From: JAVBNO01 sp031551485
GTDB taxonomy: Bacteria > Bacillota > Clostridia > Oscillospirales > Ruminococcaceae
DNA length: 19,045 nucleotides
Direction: 5' to 3'
Assembly: GCA_031551485.1 (NCBI GenBank)
Contig: JAVBNO010000074.1
Coordinates: 1-19,045 of the forward strand
Under the pieces are notes generated by a model. It was not told the DNA's origin, did not search any database, and saw only the letters and a program-made list of their open reading frames with translations. Made by a program: the position numbers and the translations under genes. Each line of letters begins with the position of its first letter. The stretch's first letter is position 1. This document shows positions 12,371-19,045 of this stretch, one piece after another.

Positions 12371-12443
12371 TTTTGATCAAGACAAAACCGCCCTGTTCGT
12401 TTTCGATCAGGGCGGTTTTACGTCGTCTTTGCGGATTGCGGTA
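12371..12443 (+). repeat. Duplicated 3' flank, full copy with hairpin
   Basis: TTTTGATCAAGAC, a terminator hairpin, then TTTTACGTCGTCT and TTGCGGATTGCGGTA. It matches 11544-11586 outside the hairpin and ends two bases before the ribF stop codon. Confidence 0.75.
12384..12419. terminator. Bidirectional terminator between paralogue 2 and ribF
   Basis: AAAACCGCCCTG (12384-12395) and CAGGGCGGTTTT (12408-12419) form a perfect 12-bp stem with a 12-base loop. A and T ends on both sides allow it to stop the PH-domain transcript and the converging nusA-ribF operon. Confidence 0.85.
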
Positions 12444-12445
12444 GG

Positions 12446-13375
12446 TCAGGCTTTGGGGGTTAAAATAGCCGACGCCTCTTTCACATCTTTGGCAATTTGG
12501 TCGGAAAGAGCCTGCGTATCGGGGAATTTTGTTTCGGGGCGCAAAAAGCGTGCAAAACGCACAGCCACCAGCTGGCCGTATAAATCTCCGCTGTAGCCAA
12601 TAATGTGGGTTTCGGCGGACAACGGATCGTCGGCGCTTACGGTGGGTTTGTGGCCCACATTGGTGACGGCAGGGTAACTTTTGCCCTCCAGGGTGACCCG
12701 GGTGGCGTATACCCCTCTTTTGGGCAGTGTAAACCGCGGCGGAAAAAGCTGGTTGATGGTGGGGAAATGGAGCTGGCGTCCCAATTGGCGACCGGTCTCC
12801 ACCACCGCCTCCAGTGTAAAGGGCGCGCCCAATAGCTGGGCCGCTGCTTCCATATTGCCTTCTTCCACCATTTTGCGAATCAGGCTGGAGCTGATAATCT
12901 GGCCTTCCCAGAGGACCACCGGGCAAAGAATGACCTGGATACCGTGGGGCGCGCACAGGAGGGTGAGCTCCTCGACTCCGGCGGCGGCGTCTTTGCCAAA
13001 ACGGTAATCTTGGCCACAGCATACGACCTTGGCCTGCAGAATTTTGACGACCACATTCTCCACAAATTCTTTGGGAGAAAGGGTGGCAAAGGCCCCGAAG
13101 TCGGGGCAAACGGTATAGTCAACCCCCAGCGACGCAATGGCGGCATAGCGGCTGGAAGCCGTTTGCAGCAGCGTCAAACCGGCTTTCCCCAAGGGAATGG
13201 CCGTATCGGTTTCAAAAGTAAAAACACAAGGGGCAAGCCCCTGATCTTCCGCGGCTTCCGCAGCCGCCGCAATCACTTCCCGGTGGCCCAAATGCACACC
13301 GTCGAACAATCCCAGGGCGGCGGCCGTGGGCCGGGGCAAAGAATGTTCTAAATCCCGTATGATCTCCAAAATCAC
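12446..13375 (-). CDS. ribF: Bifunctional riboflavin kinase / FAD synthetase
   Basis: RibF phosphorylates riboflavin to FMN and then adenylates it to FAD in the cytosol. It has 309 residues, as usual. The N-terminal adenylyltransferase half carries GLFDGVHLGHREVI with the nucleotide-binding HLGH (28-31) and later SSSLIRKMVEEGN. The C-terminal flavokinase half has GRQLHFPTIN (the PTxN magnesium/ATP motif), GVYATRV, NVGHKPTV and ETHIIGYSGDLYG. The start is uncertain: GTG at 13375 has GGAGG only three bases before it, whereas TTG at 13369 has it nine bases away and would give the more typical MEIIRDLE. It is the last gene of the nusA operon, 41 bases after truB, and ends at the shared terminator. 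Confidence 0.96.
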   Translation of the reverse strand: MILEIIRDLEHSLPRPTAAALGLFDGVHLGHREVIAAAAEAAEDQGLAPCVFTFETDTAIPLGKAGLTLLQTASSRYAAIASLGVDYTVCPDFGAFATLSPKEFVENVVVKILQAKVVCCGQDYRFGKDAAAGVEELTLLCAPHGIQVILCPVVLWEGQIISSSLIRKMVEEGNMEAAAQLLGAPFTLEAVVETGRQLGRQLHFPTINQLFPPRFTLPKRGVYATRVTLEGKSYPAVTNVGHKPTVSADDPLSAETHIIGYSGDLYGQLVAVRFARFLRPETKFPDTQALSDQIAKDVKEASAILTPKA

Positions 13376-13416
13376 AAGCCTCCATTGGCAAAACTTTTTT
13401 CTTGCTTTTCACATTT

Positions 13417-14334
13417 TCATCGGGGCGCAAACAACCGCACCGGCAGCAGCAACCCCTCTTTGCATTGGCCCAGCCCTAAAAAACCATCGGGGCCGATGAC
13501 GCGCACCTGCGTACCCTCATCATTTTGATCATATGCCGCGGCGGGCAATTTTACGCCGTTTGCGAAAGCCCGGGCGTCCGCCGCCTCCAGCCGTATGGCC
13601 GGCCAATCGGCAAAACAGTGTTCCACCGGTGTGACCAACGTATCCCACTCGCCGCGCGCCGCCGCCGCTTCCACATCGGCAAAGCTGTGGCATTCGGCCA
13701 GGGTAAAACCCAGCGCCATTTCCCGGCGCAAAGCGGACATGACCGCGCCGCAGCCCAAAAGCTGTCCCAACTCGTGAATGATGCTGCGAATATAGGTGCC
13801 TTTGGAGCAGTGGATACGCAATGTGCCGCCTTGGACGCTTTCGTTGTAGGCCACCAGATCAATGCTGTGGATGTGTACAGGGCGTGAAGGCCGCTCGACC
13901 TCGATGCCTTTGCGGGCCAGCTGGTAAAGCTTTTGCCCGTTTATTTTAATGGCGGAATACATAGGCGGAGTCTGCATCATATCCCCGGAAAAGCGGGGCA
14001 GCAGCGCCGTAATATCCTCTTTTCTCACATGGGCGGTGGTGGTGGACAATGTCTGACCTTCGCTGTCGTATGTATCGGTGGTGATGCCGAGGGTAAACCC
14101 GGCGGCATATATTTTATCCTGGGCCGAAATCAGGTCAATGGCACGGGTGGCGCGGCCCACAAAAACCGGCAATACCCCGGTCGCCATGGGGTCAAGGGTG
14201 CCACCATGGCCCAGCCGCCGCAGCCGTAAAATACCTCGCAGCTTGGCAACCACATCAAAGGAGGTAAACCCTTCCGGCTTATCCATGCAAATGACGCCGC
14301 ACAATTCCAGGGCGGCTTCTTTGGGAGCGGTCAT
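13417..14334 (-). CDS. truB: tRNA pseudouridine-55 synthase TruB
   Basis: TruB makes pseudouridine 55 in the T-loop of tRNAs. The protein has 305 residues, normal size. Motifs are GVICMDKPEGFTSFDVV (13-29), the catalytic block GHGGTLDPMATGVLPV with D48, the YAAGFTLGITTDTYDSEG segment, PPMYSAIKINGQKLYQLARKG, and a C-terminal RNA-binding part. The ATG at 14334 overlaps the TGA of nrnA (ATGA), so the two are translationally coupled; longer in-frame extension lies wholly inside nrnA. The catalytic loop reads GHGGTLDP where GHTGTLDP is more common, a mild substitution beside but not at the catalytic aspartate. Confidence 0.96.
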   Translation of the reverse strand: MTAPKEAALELCGVICMDKPEGFTSFDVVAKLRGILRLRRLGHGGTLDPMATGVLPVFVGRATRAIDLISAQDKIYAAGFTLGITTDTYDSEGQTLSTTTAHVRKEDITALLPRFSGDMMQTPPMYSAIKINGQKLYQLARKGIEVERPSRPVHIHSIDLVAYNESVQGGTLRIHCSKGTYIRSIIHELGQLLGCGAVMSALRREMALGFTLAECHSFADVEAAAARGEWDTLVTPVEHCFADWPAIRLEAADARAFANGVKLPAAAYDQNDEGTQVRVIGPDGFLGLGQCKEGLLLPVRLFAPR

Positions 14335-15299
14335 TGGGCCTCGCCCTCCAAAAAAGGTTTCAGCGCTTTCAGCATTGCCTGCCGGGCTGTCAGGACATCG
14401 CCCTTTACAGTGCAGCCGGCAGCCCGGGGATGACCGCCGCCCCCCAGTTGTTGGCAGACAGCGGAAGCGTCCACCATACTGCAAGTGCGCAGGGAAATGC
14501 GGCATTCGCCCCCTTGCTCCCGGATGGTGACGCCGGCCTCCACCCCTTCAATTTGGCGCGGCATGGCCGATATGCCTTCAATGTCATATTCGCTGACGCC
14601 GGTGGCAGCCAACATCGCTTCGGTAATATAGATAATGGCGCAGCGGCCGTCATAATCATACTCCACACTGCCCATGGCCATGGCCTCCACCGCCAGACGG
14701 CCTTTGGACTTTGTCTCAAACATCAGCCGGTTGATGAGTATACTGTCCGCCCCCGCATCAATCAGCGAGGCTGCAATGCGCAGGGTTTGGGCGGTCGTGT
14801 TGGTATAGCGAAAGCAGCCGGTGTCGGTGGCGACGCCGGTGTACAGCGCCCCGGCAATGGCGGGGGTGTAGCCGGCCCCCAACAAAGGAATTAGCTGAAA
14901 GATCAGCTCGGCTGTCGCGCCTGCCGCCGTGTCCACAATCGTATTGGGGGCAAAGCGGGTGTTGGAGCCGTGGTGGTCGATAATCAAATCAATTTTGTCT
15001 TTATAGCGGTCGCCCAATGTACCCAAAAGCTCAAGGCTGGCCGTGTCCACTGCCACCACAAAATCCTCTTCATCGGGGGCAAAAACAGGTGGAGTGTAGC
15101 CGTCGGGGTACAAAAAACAATAGCGGTCGGGGTAACCGTCGGCGCACAGCACCCGGGCGGCTTTACCCAGGCCCTCCAGCGCCCAGCACAGCGCAAAGGC
15201 ACCGCCCAACGTATCACCGTCGGGTTTGCGGTGGGACAATATGGTAATATGTCGACGCGCCAGCAGCAGCGCGGCCGCCTCTTGCAGGGTTAAATCCAT
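14331..15299 (-). CDS. nrnA: DHH/DHHA1 phosphoesterase, NrnA-type oligoribonuclease / pAp phosphatase
   Basis: This 322-residue manganese-dependent phosphoesterase is expected to degrade nano-RNAs and/or 3'-phosphoadenosine 5'-phosphate. The DHH-domain metal motifs are SHRKPDGDTLG (22-32), AVDTAS (83-88) and IDHHGSN (107-113). The DHHA1 nucleotide-binding domain ends with GGGGHPRAAG (286-295). The ATG at 15299 has GAGGAG about six bases upstream; an earlier in-frame ATG at 15332 has no such site. It lies between rbfA and truB, a known position for nrnA in clostridial genomes, linking RNA turnover to the translation operon. Confidence 0.93.
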   Translation of the reverse strand: MDLTLQEAAALLLARRHITILSHRKPDGDTLGGAFALCWALEGLGKAARVLCADGYPDRYCFLYPDGYTPPVFAPDEEDFVVAVDTASLELLGTLGDRYKDKIDLIIDHHGSNTRFAPNTIVDTAAGATAELIFQLIPLLGAGYTPAIAGALYTGVATDTGCFRYTNTTAQTLRIAASLIDAGADSILINRLMFETKSKGRLAVEAMAMGSVEYDYDGRCAIIYITEAMLAATGVSEYDIEGISAMPRQIEGVEAGVTIREQGGECRISLRTCSMVDASAVCQQLGGGGHPRAAGCTVKGDVLTARQAMLKALKPFLEGEAQ

Positions 15300-15354
15300 G
15301 GGTGCTCCTCTCTCAAAAAAACCGTGTTTCATCCAACCGTCAGGTAGGGAAAAG

Positions 15355-15378
15355 AGGCCGGCGTATCATCACCGGCCT
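15355..15378 (-). terminator. Weak hairpin at the rbfA stop codon
   Basis: AGGCCGG (15355-15361) and CCGGCCT (15372-15378) form a 7-bp stem spanning the rbfA stop. On the minus strand it is followed by CTTTTCCC. It could cause partial termination or protect the 3' end, but the T run is poor and the operon probably continues. Confidence 0.3.
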
Positions 15379-15713
15379 TGTAGTTCGTTTAATTTTTGGG
15401 CAATGTTGGCCGAGTAGGAAATAGAATCGTCGGCAATGAATTTGAACTCCGGCGTATGGCGCAAATTCAGCCGCATGCTCACTTCCCGGCGAATGAAACC
15501 GGCGGCGCTTTTCAGGCCGGCCACCGCCTCTTTGGCGGCATCGGCGCCTGCCATGGCGCTCACGTACACTTTGCAATAAGAAAAATCGCCGGACAAATCT
15601 ACTTTCACGATACTCAGCATCCCCTTCACACGGGGGTCTTTCAATTCTTTCAAAATGTCGGTCAGCTCACGGCGAATGTCTTGCGCCGACCGCTCTAATT
15701 TATGAGAAGGCAT
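15369..15713 (-). CDS. rbfA: Ribosome-binding factor A
   Basis: RbfA is a cold-shock-linked 30S maturation factor with a KH-like fold that binds near the 16S 5' helix. It has 114 residues, typical size. Family features are the N-terminal HKLERSAQDIRRELTDILKELKDPRV, then MLSIVKVDLSGDFSYCKVYVSAMA and the C-terminal LNLRHTPEFKFIADDSISYSANIAQKLNEL. The ATG at 15713 has AAAGGA about eight bases upstream; a TTG farther up in frame is less likely. It lies 48 bases after infB and 69 bases before nrnA. The ylxP gene found here in Bacillus subtilis is absent. Confidence 0.95.
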   Translation of the reverse strand: MPSHKLERSAQDIRRELTDILKELKDPRVKGMLSIVKVDLSGDFSYCKVYVSAMAGADAAKEAVAGLKSAAGFIRREVSMRLNLRHTPEFKFIADDSISYSANIAQKLNELQGR

Positions 15714-15761
15714 GGGCACACCGTCCTTTCCCAAAGGAGATTTTGGCTCAAATCTCGGCGT

Positions 15762-18272
15762 TTAATCTCTGTATTCCTCAATTTCATAGGCCTCAAAGAA
15801 GTCGCCCTCTTTAACGTCGCTGAATTTTTCCAGGCTCATGCCGCATTCATAACCGGTGGCCACTTCTTTCACATCGTCTTTAAAGCGCTTGAGGCTATCC
15901 AGCTTGTCATCAGCCACAATAATACCATCCCGGACGACGCGGATTTTGGCTGTGCGGGTAATTTTGCCCTCGGTCACATAACAACCGGCCACCGTGCCCA
16001 CGCTGGAAATTTTGTAAACCTGGCGCACTTCGGCGCGGCCCAAATCCACTTCCCGGGTTTTGGGCGCCAGCATACCCTTCATGGCCGACTGTACATCTTC
16101 GATGGCGTCGTAAATGATGCGGTAAAGGCGGATTTCCACACCAGCCAGCTCGGCGTTGTCGCGGGCGGCGGGGTCGGGCCGGACGTTGAAGCCTACAATG
16201 ATGGCGCCACTGGCATCGGCCAGCATGACGTCGGATTCGCTGACGGCGCCCACGCCGCCGTGGATAACACGGACGCGGACTTCCTCGCCCGACAGTTTCT
16301 CCAACGACTGCTTTACCGCCTCCACAGAACCCTGCACATCGCCCTTGACGATGATGGGCAGCTCTTTAATGTCGCCTTCGGAAATATGCTCGAACAGATT
16401 TTCCAGCGTCACTTTCTGGAACGCCTGGAACTGATTTTCTTTTTGCTCATGGCGACGCTGCTCCACCAGTTCGCGGGCCAATTTTTCGTCTTCAACGGCG
16501 TTAAAGATATCGCCGGCGGCAGGCACATCGGCCAAACCGGTAATTTCCACCGGGCAGGAGGGGCCGGCCACTTCCACTTTTTCACCCCGGTCGTTGAGCA
16601 TAACGCGCACGCGGCCCACCGCGGTGCCCGCAATCAGGGCGTCGCCGGTGTGCAGGGTGCCGTTTTGCACCAACAGGGTGGCCACAGGTCCTCTGCCTTT
16701 GTCAAGGCGGGCCTCAATGACGGTACCGGTGGCCATCCGGTCGGGATTAGCCTGCAGTTCCCGCATTTCGGCCACAAGCTGAATCATCTCCAGCAGGGTA
16801 TCGATATTTTCATGGGTCTTGGCGGAAACAGGGACACAAATAACGTCGCCGCCCCATTCCTCCGGCACCAGTTCATATTCGGTTAAAGATTGCTTGACTT
16901 TATCAGGGTTGGCCTCGGGTTTATCCATTTTGTTAATCGCCACGATGATGGATACTTTGGCCGCTTTGGCGTGGTTGATCGCCTCCACTGTCTGGGGCAT
17001 AATGCCGTCGTCGGCCGCCACAACCAGCACGGCAATGTCGGTGACCTGGGCGCCGCGGGCCCGCATCGAAGTAAAGGCGGCGTGGCCGGGCGTATCCAAA
17101 AATGTAATGGGCTTGTCGTTCACCATCACCTGGTAAGCGCCAATATGCTGGGTGATGCCGCCGGCTTCGCCCTCGGTGACGTTGGCGTCGCGAATGGCAT
17201 CCAGCAGCGAGGTTTTACCGTGGTCAACGTGGCCCATCACCACCACAATGGGGCTGCGGGGCAATTTGTTCTGGTCGTCGTCCTCTTCCACCTGGAACAG
17301 GCGGTCTTCAATGGTAACCACCACTTCCCGGGTCACTTTGGCGCCAATTTCAATGGCGACCATGGCGGCGGTGTCGTAGTCAATCACATCGCTGACAGCG
17401 GCCATAATGCCAAGGCCCATCAGGCGTTTGATAATTTCACTGGCCTGAATTTTCAGGCGCAGCGCCAAATCACCCACAGAAATTTGCTCTGGCAGCTCAA
17501 TTTCCAAACGCTGGCGGCGCTGGCGCTCCAGCTCCAGCCGGCGCATTTTTTCGGTCTCCTGCTCTTTGCGGGATTTAATGGGCTTGCCCCGCTGGGCGCT
17601 TCTTTGGGTAAGCTTTTGTTTGCGCACGCCGGTGTCCTTGTTCTGCAGGTTGGTGGGCGCAATTTGCTCATAGCGCTCGTTGTATTTATCCAGTACCACA
17701 TCCGCTGCCCGCATGTCCACGGTCTGGGTGACGCGGCCCTGTATCGGCTGCTGATTTTGTCCCGCTTGCTGGCCACCCTGGGGGGGCTGCTGACGGGGGG
17801 GATAACTGGGCCGGGGCGCTCCAGGGGTGCGCTGGACCGGGGGTTGGAAAGGCGCTTTGTTGTGGTTATGATTCATCGGACGCTGTCCCTGATGCTGGGG
17901 AGCCGGGGCCGCCGGTCTTGGGGTGTGCTGGGGTGTGTGGGCGGGCGCAGCTGGCTTGGGCTGGCCGGCCGGGGCGGCGGGCTGGGGAGCCGGAGCCGCC
18001 TGCGGCACAGAAGCCTTGGGGGGCGGCGCCTCCTCTTTATGGGGCTTGGCTTTTTTGGGAGCGTCGGAGGTAGTGGCAAAATAAGCGTCAAAGCTCTCCA
18101 CACTGTGCTGTTGGGTAAAAAACTCGAACAAGACGTTCAGCTCGCCATCGCTGAGCGCCGTCATATGTTTGACAACCGAGGAGGGAAAATGTTTCCCCAA
18201 AAGATCAATAATATCCTTAGAGGGTATCTCCAGATCTTTGGCCACCTCGTGGACTCTGTATTTGTTTAGCAT
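15762..18272 (-). CDS. infB: Translation initiation factor IF-2
   Basis: IF-2 is a GTPase that delivers initiator fMet-tRNA to the 30S subunit and promotes subunit joining. The 836 residues begin with an IF2_N-type domain (1-52, NKYRVHEVAKDLEIPSKDIIDLL). A long linker rich in Pro, Ala and Gln (70-180) and a basic, charged helix (220-258) follow. A second IF2_N module is at about 262-312. The GTPase has G1 GHVDHGKT (347-354), G2 GGIT (371-374), G3 DTPGH (393-397) and G4 NKMD (447-450). The C-terminal domains end in a tRNA-binding barrel (MSLEKFSDVKEGDFFEAYEIEE). The ATG at 18272 has GGGAGGA about eight bases upstream and overlaps the end of ylxQ by seven bases. The linker-coding DNA is highly GC-skewed, which creates long false frames on the opposite strand. 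Confidence 0.98.
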   Translation of the reverse strand: MLNKYRVHEVAKDLEIPSKDIIDLLGKHFPSSVVKHMTALSDGELNVLFEFFTQQHSVESFDAYFATTSDAPKKAKPHKEEAPPPKASVPQAAPAPQPAAPAGQPKPAAPAHTPQHTPRPAAPAPQHQGQRPMNHNHNKAPFQPPVQRTPGAPRPSYPPRQQPPQGGQQAGQNQQPIQGRVTQTVDMRAADVVLDKYNERYEQIAPTNLQNKDTGVRKQKLTQRSAQRGKPIKSRKEQETEKMRRLELERQRRQRLEIELPEQISVGDLALRLKIQASEIIKRLMGLGIMAAVSDVIDYDTAAMVAIEIGAKVTREVVVTIEDRLFQVEEDDDQNKLPRSPIVVVMGHVDHGKTSLLDAIRDANVTEGEAGGITQHIGAYQVMVNDKPITFLDTPGHAAFTSMRARGAQVTDIAVLVVAADDGIMPQTVEAINHAKAAKVSIIVAINKMDKPEANPDKVKQSLTEYELVPEEWGGDVICVPVSAKTHENIDTLLEMIQLVAEMRELQANPDRMATGTVIEARLDKGRGPVATLLVQNGTLHTGDALIAGTAVGRVRVMLNDRGEKVEVAGPSCPVEITGLADVPAAGDIFNAVEDEKLARELVEQRRHEQKENQFQAFQKVTLENLFEHISEGDIKELPIIVKGDVQGSVEAVKQSLEKLSGEEVRVRVIHGGVGAVSESDVMLADASGAIIVGFNVRPDPAARDNAELAGVEIRLYRIIYDAIEDVQSAMKGMLAPKTREVDLGRAEVRQVYKISSVGTVAGCYVTEGKITRTAKIRVVRDGIIVADDKLDSLKRFKDDVKEVATGYECGMSLEKFSDVKEGDFFEAYEIEEYRD

Positions 18273-18589
18273 AATGTATTTTCCTCCCTCATCTGTGCCT
18301 GGTGTTGCCCAAGCTCGCACAACTTTTTGGCCAGCGACCGGTCGGTCACACCCAGCACTCCCACACGTTTCCCCGCAATGAGCGCAATATCATCCATCCG
18401 GTCGTCCAAAAGAACAACAGGCACGGGATTTGGCAAATGGCCTGCAATGAATATAATGTTTTTCTTTGTTTTGTCGGACAAATCCACCGCCAGTGCGGCG
18501 GCAAAGATGCGTCCTTCCTTCAACCCTTCCACAACGGCGTCAAAGCCGCCTTTCAATTTGCCTGCCTTACGGCACAGAGACAGATGCAT
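18266..18589 (-). CDS. ylxQ: YlxQ-type L7Ae/L30e-family RNA-binding protein
   Basis: This 107-residue protein belongs to the small L7Ae-like kink-turn-binding group usually encoded between ylxR and infB; its exact cellular role is not settled. The body shows LSLCRKAGKLKGGFDAVVEGLK, then AALAVDLSDKTKKNIIFIAG, VPVVLLDDRMDDIALIAGKRVGVLGVTD and a final SLAKKLCEL helix, following the family strand-helix pattern. The start is uncertain: ATG 18589 gives an N-terminus slightly shorter than usual, and GTG at 18592 or 18607 is also possible, the latter with GGAGGAGG about 12 bases upstream. The gene overlaps ylxR by 23 bases and infB by seven, indicating tight coupling. Confidence 0.85.
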   Translation of the reverse strand: MHLSLCRKAGKLKGGFDAVVEGLKEGRIFAAALAVDLSDKTKKNIIFIAGHLPNPVPVVLLDDRMDDIALIAGKRVGVLGVTDRSLAKKLCELGQHQAQMREENTLC

Positions 18590-18869
18590 CACCGTTTTTG
18601 TTTTCACCGGCCGACATTTCCTCCTCCATGGCGCTATATACCTCGTCGGGAATGGCACATTCAAAAACACGCTCGAACCGGCGGGCTTTGCGGGCTTTTT
18701 TCATACAGTCCACCTTGGGGCAAACATAGGCCCCCCGTCCCGCTTTTTTGCCGGTAAGGTCAAGGGAAATGACCCCCTCGGGGCTTTTGACCACCCGCAC
18801 CAGCTCTTTTTTGGGAATATGCTGGCCACAGCCGGCGCACATTCGAATGGGTACTTTTCTGGGATGCAT
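18567..18869 (-). CDS. ylxR: YlxR-family (DUF448) RNA-binding protein
   Basis: This 100-residue protein of the nusA-infB operon belongs to a family thought to bind nucleic acid. Hallmarks are PIRMCAGCG (7-15), KKELVRVV (20-27), GRGAYVCP (44-51) and a second cysteine pair completed by C55. Together C11, C14, C50 and C55 could bind zinc, although not all family members keep them. The C-terminal tail (about 82-100) is polar and lies over the start of ylxQ. The ATG at 18869 has GGGAGGTG seven bases upstream; an in-frame TTG farther back is not needed. Confidence 0.93.
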   Translation of the reverse strand: MHPRKVPIRMCAGCGQHIPKKELVRVVKSPEGVISLDLTGKKAGRGAYVCPKVDCMKKARKARRFERVFECAIPDEVYSAMEEEMSAGENKNGDASVSVP

Positions 18870-18924
18870 ATGTTTCACCTCCCGGGACAAGTTGTTGCTA
18901 TTACCTATTCATACAAGCGCCGGT

Positions 18925-19045
18925 CTATGCCTCTTCGACGCCGGCTTTTTTGCGGCTGCGTTTGGCCTTGGGTTCCTCTTCGACTTCGGCGGAGGTTTCC
19001 TCCGCTCCTTGCGTCTCTATACCCTCATCCGCCGCTTCTATAACC
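18925..19045 (-). CDS. nusA: 3' end of nusA (partial, runs off the window)
   Basis: Only the last 39 residues and the TAG stop are inside the window. They form an acidic-then-basic tail (VIEAADEGIETQGAEETSAE, then VEEEPKAKRSRKKAGVEEA), typical of the disordered end of clostridial NusA but with no diagnostic motif. The assignment rests on gene order: ylxR follows 55 bases later on the same strand, as in the conserved nusA-ylxR-ylxQ-infB operon. NusA is a transcription elongation and termination factor. Confidence 0.75.
   Translation of the reverse strand, partial: VIEAADEGIETQGAEETSAEVEEEPKAKRSRKKAGVEEA

Noticed and set aside
13417..14334. GHGGTLDP in TruB as a catalytic defect
   Set aside because: The catalytic aspartate and the remaining motif are intact; the change next to it is a tolerated kind of variation in this loop.
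16890..18269. Plus-strand open frame of 459 codons opposite infB
   Set aside because: It is a shadow of infB caused by GC-rich codons and the Pro/Ala/Gln-rich linker. The sequence is low-complexity and has no recognisable domain.
1..19045. tRNA or rRNA genes, CRISPR array, transposase or integrase genes
   Set aside because: None was seen on either strand: no regularly spaced direct repeats, no cloverleaf ends and no transposase-like protein. The repeats found are non-coding and not regularly spaced.

Overview
The window looks like a chromosomal segment of an anaerobic, Gram-positive member of the Firmicutes, most likely class Clostridia (Oscillospirales/Ruminococcaceae-like). The evidence is the order nusA-ylxR-ylxQ-infB-rbfA-nrnA-truB-ribF, strong AGGAGG-type ribosome binding sites, sigma-A-type promoters with 17-base spacers, and a LysM protein with a C-terminal domain I associate with Clostridia. 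The lineage is inferred from gene content, not from a database search. No rRNA, tRNA or CRISPR array was found.

Region by region. (1) Bases 1-1400 are AT-rich, with few genes and many hairpins: an XRE-type DNA-binding protein with a membrane anchor and a 60-residue membrane protein. Their promoters share ACTATGATTA, and related hairpin repeats lie around both genes. (2) Bases 1420-4013 (+) hold three separately transcribed genes: luxS, a class II aldolase and a LysM protein. (3) Bases 4536-6931 (-) hold an aminotransferase followed by trpS, probably one transcript with its own promoter and terminator. (4) Bases 7341-9819 (-) hold a metal-resistance operon: an ArsR/SmtB-type sensor and a P1B-type Zn/Cd/Pb efflux ATPase. 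It is driven by a perfect consensus promoter whose -10 box lies inside a long palindromic operator. A small membrane protein of unknown function is divergent. (5) Bases 10890-12443 (+) hold two tandem paralogues with a bacterial PH-like domain and a C-terminal membrane anchor. Part of their 3' flank is duplicated too. (6) Bases 12446-19045 (-) hold the conserved translation/RNA operon from the 3' end of nusA to ribF, closed by a shared hairpin terminator.

Two families of non-coding repeats stand out. One is a unit of about 225 bases with conserved hairpins, present as three full copies plus one partial copy (4127-4455, 7008-7233, 10508-10731), always between genes. The other is the 'cctgcccc...tttagaggggg' hairpin family at 61-164, 841-965 and 1313-1400. 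The least described protein-level item is the PH-domain/tail-anchor pair; the most novel nucleotide-level item is the 225-base repeat. I found no complete new defence or biosynthetic system that I can defend.
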